From Gardnerella vaginalis (GTDB lineage: Bacteria; Actinomycetota; Actinomycetes; Actinomycetales; Bifidobacteriaceae), in the NCBI RefSeq assembly GCF_040427915.1, contig NZ_JBETXJ010000002.1, forward strand, positions 186,001 through 250,000: a stretch of 64,000 bases of DNA. The letters run 5' to 3'. The notes beneath the pieces were generated by a model, which worked only from the letters and a program-made list of their open reading frames with translations, was not told where the DNA came from and ran no database searches. Each line of letters begins with the position of its first letter. Within the stretch, counting starts at the first letter, position 1. Positions 18,932-27,065 of the stretch are shown piece by piece. The position numbers and the translations under genes were made by a program.

Positions 18932-18964
18932 ATTATAAACTATTGTGTTAAGTTGTCAAACACA
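18932..18964 (-). promoter_or_regulatory. Arabinose-unit promoter with overlapping palindromic operator
   Basis: On the minus strand, TTGACA (18954-18959) and TATAAT (18932-18937) are separated by 16 bases, an almost perfect housekeeping promoter. The palindrome TGTGTT-N9-AACACA (18944-18964) covers the -35 box and spacer. A repressor there would block RNA polymerase. The divergent ROK regulator gene makes it the obvious candidate, which is inference. Confidence 0.75.
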
Positions 18965-19101
18965 TAAATCAAATTTTTCTATTTTTTTGTTTAATATATA
19001 AATTTAATACAATTCTTAATCTACATGAATTAACTGCTCGTACCAATTATTTAATATAAATTCAACCAATTTAACCAATAAAGAACAAAAGTTTCAAATC
19101 A

Positions 19102-20319
19102 ATGAATGACAATTCTTCAAAATATAGATATGCTTATATTATGTCGCATTTATTCGGATCCCAAACTTCCTTGCGAGAAGCTAATCGATCTGCATTACTT
19201 TCTTACATACGCAGATTTGGTGCAATTACGCAAATCGAGCTTGCTGAAGCGACAGGATTATCAACTGCAACCGTATCAACTCTTGTAAGACAACTTGTAA
19301 AAGAAGGGCGGTTGTACACAGAAAACACAATACATAACGGAAGAAGAGCAACACTCGTAGCCTTAGCTCGTAGAAAAGGAATAAGCGTAGGACTAAAAAT
19401 TAGCAGACACTCTCTAGATCTAATTTTTATCGACTACGAACTTAACATAATCGCGGAACGAACATTACTATTACCAAAACAGCATATTCCAGATGCCACT
19501 CTCGAACGAGCAACATTACTCATAAACGAAACTTTATCCAACATAAACGCATCAGCAAAAGAACTAATAGCAATAGGCGTATCTATAACAGCTCCAATAG
19601 ATAAACGTACAAAAACAATAGCAATACCTGGCATTATGCCACATTGGAACAATTTCGACATTATTTCGTATCTGCAATCAGTTTTTAATATTCCAGTTAC
19701 TTTAGATAACGATGCAAACTGTTGCGCAGTATGGGAATCAAGAGCAGGATCTGTTACAAAAACCACAGATTTCATATACATAAATACAGATGACGGAGCT
19801 GGTGCCTCCATAATGGCAGATGGAAAAATATGGCGCGGCGTAACTGGAATGGCAGGCGAAATAGGGCATATTCAAGTTGACCCACTCGGAAGCATTTGCG
19901 CATGCGGAAACCGTGGATGTCTTAATACTTTTATAAATGAAGAACGAATCACATCGTTATTAAGAGTTACCCATGGAGATCTAACTGTAGAAGATCTTGT
20001 ACGTTTAGCAAATGAAGGAGACCCCGGATGCAGACGTATCATAGCTGATACTGCAATACGAATAGGAACAGTAGCAGCAGAACTATGTACATCAGTAGAT
20101 CCTGAGATTGTAGTTATAGGAGGACTCCTAGTGCAAAGCGGATCAGTTTTCGTAGACGCTTTTAGAGAGTCATTGCACCGCTTACTATTCCCTGATGTTT
20201 TAACTCCTATACAAGTTGTAGTTGCATCAAATCTTACTAATTGTTCTGCGCTAGGAGCAGCACTAGAAGGAATTGATGCTGCAGAAAAAATACATCACAA
20301 AACATCTCAGCACCTATAG
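19102..20319 (+). CDS. ROK-family transcriptional regulator
   Basis: This is a 405-residue NagC/XylR-type regulator. The N-terminal winged helix-turn-helix is seen in FGAITQIELAEATGLSTATV and the following recognition helix (about residues 38-65). The sugar-binding ROK domain follows, with the zinc motif in CACGNRGCLNTF and the GGLLVQSG region. It is divergent from the sugar transporter and pentose genes and probably represses them until L-arabinose or a derivative is bound. An ATG at 19141 is an alternative start; neither has a clear ribosome-binding site. Confidence 0.88.
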   Translation: MNDNSSKYRYAYIMSHLFGSQTSLREANRSALLSYIRRFGAITQIELAEATGLSTATVSTLVRQLVKEGRLYTENTIHNGRRATLVALARRKGISVGLKISRHSLDLIFIDYELNIIAERTLLLPKQHIPDATLERATLLINETLSNINASAKELIAIGVSITAPIDKRTKTIAIPGIMPHWNNFDIISYLQSVFNIPVTLDNDANCCAVWESRAGSVTKTTDFIYINTDDGAGASIMADGKIWRGVTGMAGEIGHIQVDPLGSICACGNRGCLNTFINEERITSLLRVTHGDLTVEDLVRLANEGDPGCRRIIADTAIRIGTVAAELCTSVDPEIVVIGGLLVQSGSVFVDAFRESLHRLLFPDVLTPIQVVVASNLTNCSALGAALEGIDAAEKIHHKTSQHL

Positions 20320-20374
20320 AAATAGATTGTAATATCGATTGCAATATTATTAGCAATATCAACAAGGAGACATA

Positions 20375-21214
20375 ATGTACGGACAAAATCCACTCCTACA
20401 GCTAAAAGATATTAGCGTAAACTTTGGTTTTACCGAAGCACTTAAATCGATAACACTCGATATTTATAGCAAAGAAATAGTGGCAATTGTTGGAGACAAT
20501 GGCGTCGGAAAATCCACTCTTATTAAAACAATATCTGGTTTGATACAACCAACAAAAGGAAGAATGATCTTTGAAGATAAAGAAGTGAATTTGCACTCCA
20601 TACGAGAAGCAAATGATCTTGGAATAGCAACAGTTTTTCAAGGACAAGAATTTTGCGATAATTTGGACGTTGCATCAAATCTATTCTTAGGCAAAGAGAT
20701 GCGGAATAAATCATGTCATACACTCAATAAAGATGCAATGGCGTGTGAAGCTCGAAAGGCATTACAAGAACTAACATGTGCCATAAGAATACATACTCCA
20801 ATACGATTACTATCAAGTGGACAACGTCAAACTGTCGCATTGGCACGAATGCTACTATCGAATCCAAAACTCATACTATTAGACGAACCTACAGCTTCAT
20901 TATCTTTAACACAAACAGCTGAAACGCTATCTTATATGAAACGCCTACGATCGCAGGGTCGAACAATTATATTGGTGTGTCATAATCTTCCGGATGTATT
21001 TGCAGTTGCAACTAGGATAGTTGTACTAAGACAAGGAAAAATCGTTGGAAATCATGATGTTAGTGAAACAAATTATGTCCAGATAATCAGAGAAATGACT
21101 GGAATAGAGGATGAGGAAGACGATACAATATCTTCATCAATAATAGACAACATAAATGAGAATCAAAAACTAAGTCATAAAAGAAATGCGCTTATTAGCA
21201 GAAGTGCAAAATAA
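20375..21214 (+). CDS. Orphan half-size sugar ABC ATPase
   Basis: This is a single ABC cassette of 279 residues resembling the first half of GguA-type ATPases. Walker A is GDNGVGKST and Walker B LILLDEPTASLS. The signature is LSSGQRQTVALARML, with Ser replacing the first Gly of LSGGQ. An acidic C-terminal tail (EDEEDDT) follows. AAGGAGA lies six bases before the ATG. It follows the ROK gene by 55 bases and has no adjacent permease, so it may serve the divergent importer or a distant one. The second half seen in the main ATPase is missing. Confidence 0.82.
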   Translation: MYGQNPLLQLKDISVNFGFTEALKSITLDIYSKEIVAIVGDNGVGKSTLIKTISGLIQPTKGRMIFEDKEVNLHSIREANDLGIATVFQGQEFCDNLDVASNLFLGKEMRNKSCHTLNKDAMACEARKALQELTCAIRIHTPIRLLSSGQRQTVALARMLLSNPKLILLDEPTASLSLTQTAETLSYMKRLRSQGRTIILVCHNLPDVFAVATRIVVLRQGKIVGNHDVSETNYVQIIREMTGIEDEEDDTISSSIIDNINENQKLSHKRNALISRSAK

Positions 21215-21240
21215 GCTATCAAGGTCAAAACATAAGAGCC

Positions 21241-21402
21241 TATTCCCGCGTTTGTTCCCAGAACCACTAAATCTGACTACAAAACCAAGAACACCTTCCC
21301 GCGTTTGTTTACCAAAACACCAAATATAGAAACAAATGCGGGAACACTTGCCCGTGTTTGTTTACGTATTTGGTGGTTTTGGGAACAAACTCGGGATAAA
21401 AA
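21241..21402 (+). repeat. Family 1 palindromic repeat array (copy 2)
   Basis: The array sits between convergent genes. The first 70 or so bases nearly duplicate those starting at 9291, down to the segment with GACTACAAAACCAAGAACACC. Units then follow with CCCGCGTTTGTT, AACAAATGCGGG and CCCGTGTTTGTT arms. Bases 21403-21726 hold no gene that I can support. Confidence 0.8.
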
Positions 21403-21726
21403 TAAACAAACACAAAAAAGGCTCGGAGAGTTGACGCCCCTAGTAGCATCTATCTCCAAGCCCTTAATAATCACAGCACTATTACTGTCCCTAGCAAAAA
21501 CAGCACTGCTAATTACCCTCAACAGTCAACTCACAAAACCAGCATCATCAGAATCCACTGCGAAAAAAGGAAATTAAGCAAAACAGTAAAAACCAGTAAT
21601 ACAATCCTGCAAGAAAACTTGCGGCAGAATCAAAGAAAACTACCACAGTTGAGAGCAAAATCATAGAAGTGAGCGCACTGAAAAATACGCAGCACGCTCA
21701 CTGATAACACTTAACGTGCTTTTAGT

Positions 21727-22989
21727 TTAGTGACGCATCTTGCGAACAGCAGCACCCATACCAGCAAGCATAGAAGCAGCCAAAGCAGTCAAAGCAACAC
21801 CAACACCAGCATTACCAAGCTTCTCGCCAGCCTTACCATGACCATTGCCACCCTTAGCAAGCTCACCCTTAGCAGCAGCCTTACCAGCAGCGGCTGGAGC
21901 AGCAGCACCATTTGCAGCAGCAGCTGGAGCATTCTTACCAGCCTCAGCCTTAGCCTTAGCTTCAGCAGTCTGAACAGCCTTCTGAGCAGCAGCACCAAAC
22001 TTACCACTCAAAGCATCATCATAAATCTTCTTAGCCTCAGAAAGCTCTGGGAAAGCATCAGAAGCTGGATCTACAAGCGTGATCTTTGGAAGAAGATCAG
22101 GATTCACATTCAACTCAACAGCATGATTATAAGCTGCCTTGTAAGCCTCAACAGCCTTATTATAAGCAGCCTTAGCCTTATCGTTAGCATCCTGAGCTTC
22201 CCCGTAAGCTTTGCTCTTGGCAGCAAGAACAATATCATTAACTCGCTTCACATTAGCCACAGCACGATTGTAAGCAGTCGTAAGACGCTCAAGCTTTGCT
22301 GGATCCTTAACACCAGAAGCCTTGAAATCTTCCAAAGCAGCCAAAGCAGCATCCAACTTAGCCTGAGCTTCAGCAAGCTCAGCCTTAGCAGCCTTCAACT
22401 TCTTAGCAGCATCAACAAAAGTCTCATGAGTATGAGCGAAATCATTCTTAGTTTGATCAACAGTCTGCGCTGCAGCATAAACATCAGCAATAGCCTGCTT
22501 CTGCTTCTCCGCCAAGGTTGGCTCTACTGGATCTGCAACAGCATTAGCTTCAGCAGCCTTAGCAGCAAGATACTTATTCAAAAGATCCTGAACCTCAGTA
22601 GTCTTAGCAGTCTTAGCAGAGCTCTTAGTTAAGAAATCATTCTTATCCGTAGCATACTTGTAAACAGCATTTCCATCACCAGTTGCAAGCTCTTTATCAA
22701 TTGCCTTATTATAAGTCTCCACCTTGCCGTTTACGAGCTTATAGTAGGCTTCTTTAGTCTTGCCCTGTGGAAGAGTAATCTGTGGCTCCGCAGGATCTGC
22801 TGGAACAGTCATCTTATCTAAAACAGCCTTAGCCTTAGTATAAGCTTCGTAAGCTGCAGCAGTCTTAGCCTTAGCAACACTCACGTAAACTACTGGAGTC
22901 TCTTCAGCCATTGCTGGGGTTGCCATTGCGAAGCCGGCAAGCAAAGTTGCGCCAGCAGCGAAAGCGGCGATAGCCTTCTTATTCATCAT
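21727..22989 (-). CDS. Ala/Lys-rich surface protein with degenerate cell-wall anchor
   Basis: This is a 420-residue exported protein. The signal peptide runs MMNKKAIAAFAAGATLLAGF to ATPAMA, with likely cleavage before EETPVV. The body is almost all helix-forming Ala, Lys and Glu with coiled-coil character and repeated AKAAY/AYNKAV segments. A low-complexity Ala/Pro/Gly stretch follows. The C-terminus has the plan of a sortase substrate: LGNAG, a hydrophobic stretch (VGVALTALAASMLAGMGAAV) and a basic tail RKMRH, but LGNAG replaces LPxTG. AAAGGA about eight bases upstream supports ATG at 22989. Function is probably adhesive or structural; no enzymatic domain is seen. Confidence 0.8.
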   Translation of the reverse strand: MMNKKAIAAFAAGATLLAGFAMATPAMAEETPVVYVSVAKAKTAAAYEAYTKAKAVLDKMTVPADPAEPQITLPQGKTKEAYYKLVNGKVETYNKAIDKELATGDGNAVYKYATDKNDFLTKSSAKTAKTTEVQDLLNKYLAAKAAEANAVADPVEPTLAEKQKQAIADVYAAAQTVDQTKNDFAHTHETFVDAAKKLKAAKAELAEAQAKLDAALAALEDFKASGVKDPAKLERLTTAYNRAVANVKRVNDIVLAAKSKAYGEAQDANDKAKAAYNKAVEAYKAAYNHAVELNVNPDLLPKITLVDPASDAFPELSEAKKIYDDALSGKFGAAAQKAVQTAEAKAKAEAGKNAPAAAANGAAAPAAAGKAAAKGELAKGGNGHGKAGEKLGNAGVGVALTALAASMLAGMGAAVRKMRH

Positions 22990-23490
22990 TTTAATTTCCT
23001 TTCTTCTTCTCCTCCACGTAAAACACGCGAAGAGAAATTTTAAACATCCAACAACATTCAAAACATTGTGGATAACCACCATCTAGAGCATCTAGCTAGC
23101 AGCTGTTATTAACATACCCCCCCCCCGTTTAAAAAAGTCAAGAGGCAACCACACAAAATAAACAGAAAAAAATAATGTTACACACAAACTAATCCACAAT
23201 AAAAACTATTTTCACCATAATATTTGTGGATTAACACTAATAAAACCATAAAAACACATTGTTTCAAGGTTTTTAAAGAATTTTCCCAGACTTTTCTCAG
23301 GAAACTACTCAAACAAGAACATCAACACTATAAAACCATTGAAAAATCAACATTCCACACACATCACACACGCAACACGCCGACACCCCACCAACACCAC
23401 ACCAACGTCAAAGCAACACCAAACGAAATGCCACTCTACAATACAATCGCACACAACTCTTTACCCCACCACTCTTCACTCTATCTATCT
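22990..23490. other. Gene-free region upstream of the surface protein
   Basis: The region holds the putative promoter with the poly-C tract (23111-23141) and a 5' leader of about 115 bases. A DnaA-box-like TGTGGATAA lies at 23067-23075, with weaker matches further upstream. The rest is AT-rich sequence with ACACC-rich stretches. No credible gene was found. Confidence 0.6.
23111..23141 (-). promoter_or_regulatory. Putative phase-variable promoter with poly-G spacer
   Basis: On the minus strand, TTGACT (23136-23141) and TATGTT (23111-23116) flank a 19-base spacer that ends in ten consecutive G (C on the plus strand, 23117-23126). Loss of two G would give the optimal 17-base spacing. The surface-protein ATG is about 120 bases downstream. 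The arrangement parallels known homopolymer-spacer promoters such as meningococcal porA. Confidence 0.65.
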
Positions 23491-23495
23491 CTTAC

Positions 23496-23678
23496 CCCGC
23501 ATTTGTTCCCTTTTTGAGCAAATATAGAAACAAATGCGGGAACACTTGCCCGTGTTTGTTTACGTATTTGTCGATTTTGGGAACAAACACGGGATAAAAT
23601 AAACAAAACCAAGAACACCTTCCCGCGTTTGTTTACGCATTTGGTGGTTTTGGGAACAAACGCGGGATAAAAGAAACA
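23496..23678 (+). repeat. Family 1 palindromic repeat array (copy 3)
   Basis: Three consecutive hairpins with 12-bp stems: CCCGCATTTGTT/AACAAATGCGGG (23496-23541), CCCGTGTTTGTT/AACAAACACGGG (from about 23550), and CCCGCGTTTGTT/AACAAACGCGGG (23622-23666). The stems differ by matched changes in both arms. The array lies between birA and the surface-protein promoter region. Confidence 0.85.
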
Positions 23679-23731
23679 AACACGGGCAAAGCGACTTGCA
23701 TGAGCGCTTAAAGCGCAGCACACGAAGTCAC

Positions 23732-24748
23732 CTAAATTCGCACAGCACAAACATCACCAGTGCGAACAGTTATTATCTGCCCAGAATCCTTACGCACTTG
23801 AATAGAAGCATCACGCATAAGATTTTGAGCAACTCCTTCTACACTAGTAAAACTTTTTGCACCAACATCATAAGCATCAGCGTTATTAGAATCGTCAACT
23901 CCAGCATCAATCCCCAAGCCGTCATCATTCGGCGCGCGAACAATCACCTTGCGCCCCAACGTCCAACACGCTTCGCTCGCCTCTTTAAGCAAATCCAAAG
24001 AGCATTCATTCGTATTCTTTACAAACTTCCCCAACCTAATCCTAAGATTTTCCACCAATCGCGCGGCTATATTATCCCCAAGCTCAGCAAAATCTGGCAG
24101 ATTATCGTAATGCATTTTAAGCGAAGTTGCTTCCTCGATTGGAAGTGACTGCTTATCCATAAAAAGATTTAAACCAATCCCGAAAATAACTCCAATATTA
24201 GAATCGGCAATATCGCCAGCAACCGTTTTTGGAGTCAAAACAATCTCCGTTAAAACTCCACCTTCTTTACAGTCACCAATAAAAATATCATTAGGCCATT
24301 TAAGACTGATCTTGCTATAATCTGGCAATTCCCCATTTTCAATCTGCGTAGAGCCAAACTCTTTTAGCGCGCCAATAATCGAATCTCGCGCAGCAAGACC
24401 AGCAATTATAGGCAGCCAGCCATTGTAACTTGGATTCTTAACAATACTACTTGGCAAAATCGTGGCAAAAGAAGCTAGTAAACTTTCGAAGGGCTTACTA
24501 ACCCATTTTCTACACAATCTTCCTTTGCCTTCTGTCTGATGGCAAGCAGCAACAACATAAATCAAAGGCAATTCGTCTTGTCTTTTTACAAAATGAGTAT
24601 TGTTGCAGTCATCAGTACACCCATCACAGCGCTCATCACAGCACCCATTAGTGAGAATTTTGCGTGCATAATTCTGTGTTGAATCAATAACGTCAAAATA
24701 AGCAAAACCGTCTGCAACATTTTTAGTGCGTTCAAAAAAATTACTCAT
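23732..24748 (-). CDS. birA: Biotin-[acetyl-CoA-carboxylase] ligase
   Basis: BirA makes biotinyl-AMP and attaches biotin to the carboxylase carrier protein. The 338-residue protein has DVIDSTQNYARKIL and the biotinyl-AMP loop HQTEGKGRLCRKW. SLKWPNDIFIGDCKEGGVLTE supplies the catalytic Lys, and GIGLNLF follows. No N-terminal DNA-binding domain is present, so it is a monofunctional class I enzyme. A Cys-rich insertion (Cys36, 37, 41, 44, 48) and a C-terminal Asp/Asn-rich loop are unusual. The gene contains a shortened copy of the recurring word as TVAGDI. A TATAAT six bases before the ATG suggests a leaderless mRNA. Confidence 0.92.
   Translation of the reverse strand: MSNFFERTKNVADGFAYFDVIDSTQNYARKILTNGCCDERCDGCTDDCNNTHFVKRQDELPLIYVVAACHQTEGKGRLCRKWVSKPFESLLASFATILPSSIVKNPSYNGWLPIIAGLAARDSIIGALKEFGSTQIENGELPDYSKISLKWPNDIFIGDCKEGGVLTEIVLTPKTVAGDIADSNIGVIFGIGLNLFMDKQSLPIEEATSLKMHYDNLPDFAELGDNIAARLVENLRIRLGKFVKNTNECSLDLLKEASEACWTLGRKVIVRAPNDDGLGIDAGVDDSNNADAYDVGAKSFTSVEGVAQNLMRDASIQVRKDSGQIITVRTGDVCAVRI
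24211..24225 (-). repeat. VAGD-word copy B
   Basis: A shorter copy inside birA, read as Thr-Val-Ala-Gly-Asp-Ile. It shares the GGTTGCTGGCGA core and then diverges. Confidence 0.55.
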
Positions 24749-24754
24749 ACAGAA

Positions 24755-24760
24755 ATTATA
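24755..24760 (-). promoter_or_regulatory. birA -10 box, possible leaderless start
   Basis: On the minus strand TATAAT ends six bases before the birA ATG. Transcription would then start at or next to the start codon, and no ribosome-binding site is present. Confidence 0.5.
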
Positions 24761-24857
24761 GAAATTTTAATATAATTTAAAAAGATTGTGCAACAGGTAT
24801 AATTTACAACAGTACTTTACACACATTATTTATAGGATTAAAAATCAGTAGGTCACT

Positions 24858-27065
24858 ATGAAATTCATTAAAAATGACTATGCGAGCGCAAAAACAGTCA
24901 CAGAACCTACTGATACGTGCAATGCAAAACCAGATACAAAAAACGATATAAAACCAGATGCAAAATCTGAAATGAAAATCGAGCTAAAAACAAGCTTGAC
25001 AAAAACAAACGCATCAAAATCATCAGTATTTAATCTCGTAAGTCAGCTTGCGACTCAAGCACTAATACTATTTACTTGCATCTGGCTTGCTTTTTGCACG
25101 AGCTTAGGCGTGATTTACCGTAATCAAGGATCTTTAACCGATTTTAATTGGGTTAACGCACTTATTTTTGCAGCAGTATTCTGCGTTTATTACGCAATTT
25201 TAAGATACATTATTCATTTTGGGGAAAATAATAAAAACGATGAAAATAATAAAAACAGCAAAAACGACAAAATACTAAAAGTACTAAAAATTGCAACGTA
25301 CAAAATCACAACTTACAAAATCACAAAACCACTTTTTCACCCATTTAAGAGCATCGCCGCTAAAAAACATAAGATAATTTTCTCAATAAAACGTACTCTA
25401 AAATGGTGTTTTTACCATTCAACTTGTAGAAAACGAAACATTTTCCTAACGCTGATTATCGGCTGGCTGTGGGCACCAGTAACACTTCTAGCAGCTTACG
25501 GAGCCGATATTTGCTCACAAATCCGAGAATACAGCTGGACCTGGAACCAAATAACTGGCATAAAACAACCATACATTGGATTCTTTAGCTTTGTTCCAGC
25601 AGACATCTACCCAACAGCACACTATCTTTGGCCGGCAAAACCTACGTATTTAAGCGACCAGCACAACATTGTTTTAACATTGATTTACGGTGCTGTAGCA
25701 GCAGTATCGCGATATTTTACAGAATCGAACGATGCTGGAATCATACTACTTGCAATTATGCAATTCGTTTTTGCAGCATGGTGTTGCGCCGCCACAGCGA
25801 ACCGATTCCTAAACACACCATGGGTTAAATCTAAAACAAGCGAAACTCAAACTGCCTTACCAACACCAATCTTCTTCCGCGCAGCCGTAATAATCACATT
25901 TTTATTCAGCCCACTTGTAGTTTTTTCAACAATCGCACTAACAAAATCACCATTATTCGCATTCGCATTCGTATGGTGGTTTGGAATATCTTACGAACTA
26001 CACTGCACAATACAAAACGCAAAAATCTCACGCAAACACACGATTCTTGAACTGATAATAAGCGTTTGTGTTATGCTAATCGCAGCAAAATATGCGTGGT
26101 ATATTCTTGTTATCCAATTTGTACTTCTAATGTTTTACAGCATAAAACGTTGGAAAATCTGGGTTTTATGCATTCTGCTCCCAACAATTCTTATACACGG
26201 AGCCATAATTATAGCCATATCTAGTGGAGCCATAATAAACGGAGATCCTATCGAAAGCCGCGGAGTGCAACTTCAGCAGATAGCCAGAATCGCAAAACTA
26301 GATCCAAAAAGCATACCTCATAAAGCAGCACGAGAAATTGCGCCAATTTTTAATCTCAACCAAACTGCTGAAGCATACACACCTCAAGACGCGGATCCTG
26401 TAAAATCTTCTGGCTTACAGTCTAAAAAAGTGAGCTACCGTTGGCGTTACATTACAAAAGACGACATGAAAAAGTTTAACCACGCATGGTGGCTTATGGT
26501 TAAACACAGTCCAATCGTTGCAACGGACGCATTATTAGCAAAATCCTACGGTTATTTTGACATTCTAGACATTCCTTATGTTGGTCCAGAATATTACATA
26601 AATACTGACAACATAAAAAACTCAGAGTGGATACGCTACTGGCTACCAGAATGGCGTACAAGTGTTTCAAACACTGTTGAATCGTGGAGTAATACGCCGA
26701 TTTTAGGATGGCCGATTCACGGAAACCTGTATGTTGTTGGCACACTGCTTATCGGAGTTGCAGAAATCGCTCTTAAACGTTGGAAAACACTCGTTTTACA
26801 TATACCTCTTGCGCTGTTAATGGGAGTAATGGTGCTGGCTCCAGCAAACAATTTTGAACGACACATGCTCCCTATTACATTCGTATTCTTCTTTACAGCT
26901 CTAACATTTTTAAGAGAGTCTAAATTACTTGGCAGAGATAATATTATAGATATAACGTCAAATACAAAAATAGAAAATACTTCACAGTTGCAAAAATTGT
27001 CAGAATCATCAGAGTCGCAAAAATTGACAAAATTAAATATAGAAACGATTGGAGGTGACAAATGA
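24858..27065 (+). CDS. Large polytopic membrane protein, probably DUF6020 family
   Basis: This is a 735-residue integral membrane protein. A Lys/Thr/Asp-rich N-terminal tail of about 55 residues precedes roughly ten to twelve membrane segments, beginning LATQALILFTCIWLAFCTSL. A hydrophilic Asn/Lys-rich loop at about residues 128-145 contains repeated NKN units. A large extracytoplasmic region (about residues 450-600) has the aromatic-rich NSEWIRYWLPEWRTSV segment. The layout resembles glycosyltransferase-like actinobacterial proteins of unknown role. Its stop overlaps the next gene's start (ATGA), which suggests coupled translation. Confidence 0.7.
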   Translation: MKFIKNDYASAKTVTEPTDTCNAKPDTKNDIKPDAKSEMKIELKTSLTKTNASKSSVFNLVSQLATQALILFTCIWLAFCTSLGVIYRNQGSLTDFNWVNALIFAAVFCVYYAILRYIIHFGENNKNDENNKNSKNDKILKVLKIATYKITTYKITKPLFHPFKSIAAKKHKIIFSIKRTLKWCFYHSTCRKRNIFLTLIIGWLWAPVTLLAAYGADICSQIREYSWTWNQITGIKQPYIGFFSFVPADIYPTAHYLWPAKPTYLSDQHNIVLTLIYGAVAAVSRYFTESNDAGIILLAIMQFVFAAWCCAATANRFLNTPWVKSKTSETQTALPTPIFFRAAVIITFLFSPLVVFSTIALTKSPLFAFAFVWWFGISYELHCTIQNAKISRKHTILELIISVCVMLIAAKYAWYILVIQFVLLMFYSIKRWKIWVLCILLPTILIHGAIIIAISSGAIINGDPIESRGVQLQQIARIAKLDPKSIPHKAAREIAPIFNLNQTAEAYTPQDADPVKSSGLQSKKVSYRWRYITKDDMKKFNHAWWLMVKHSPIVATDALLAKSYGYFDILDIPYVGPEYYINTDNIKNSEWIRYWLPEWRTSVSNTVESWSNTPILGWPIHGNLYVVGTLLIGVAEIALKRWKTLVLHIPLALLMGVMVLAPANNFERHMLPITFVFFFTALTFLRESKLLGRDNIIDITSNTKIENTSQLQKLSESSESQKLTKLNIETIGGDK

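Noticed and set aside
21730-22632. Long plus-strand frame opposite the surface protein
   Set aside because: Its Ser/Leu-rich translation mirrors the Ala/Lys codons of the minus-strand gene, which has a signal peptide, ribosome-binding site and anchor.
23060-23235. DnaA-box-like sites upstream of the surface protein
   Set aside because: Only one good match (TGTGGATAA) and weaker ones are present, and dnaA, dnaN, rpmH or gyrase genes are not nearby, so an origin is not supported.
23496-23678. Possible CRISPR array
   Set aside because: Units are palindromes of unequal length without uniform spacers, and no cas genes are present.
9252-23750. Short frames in repeat arrays with translations like LSRVCSQNHQIRKQTRASV
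   Set aside because: They recur because the DNA repeat recurs, occur on both strands, and lack ribosome-binding sites.
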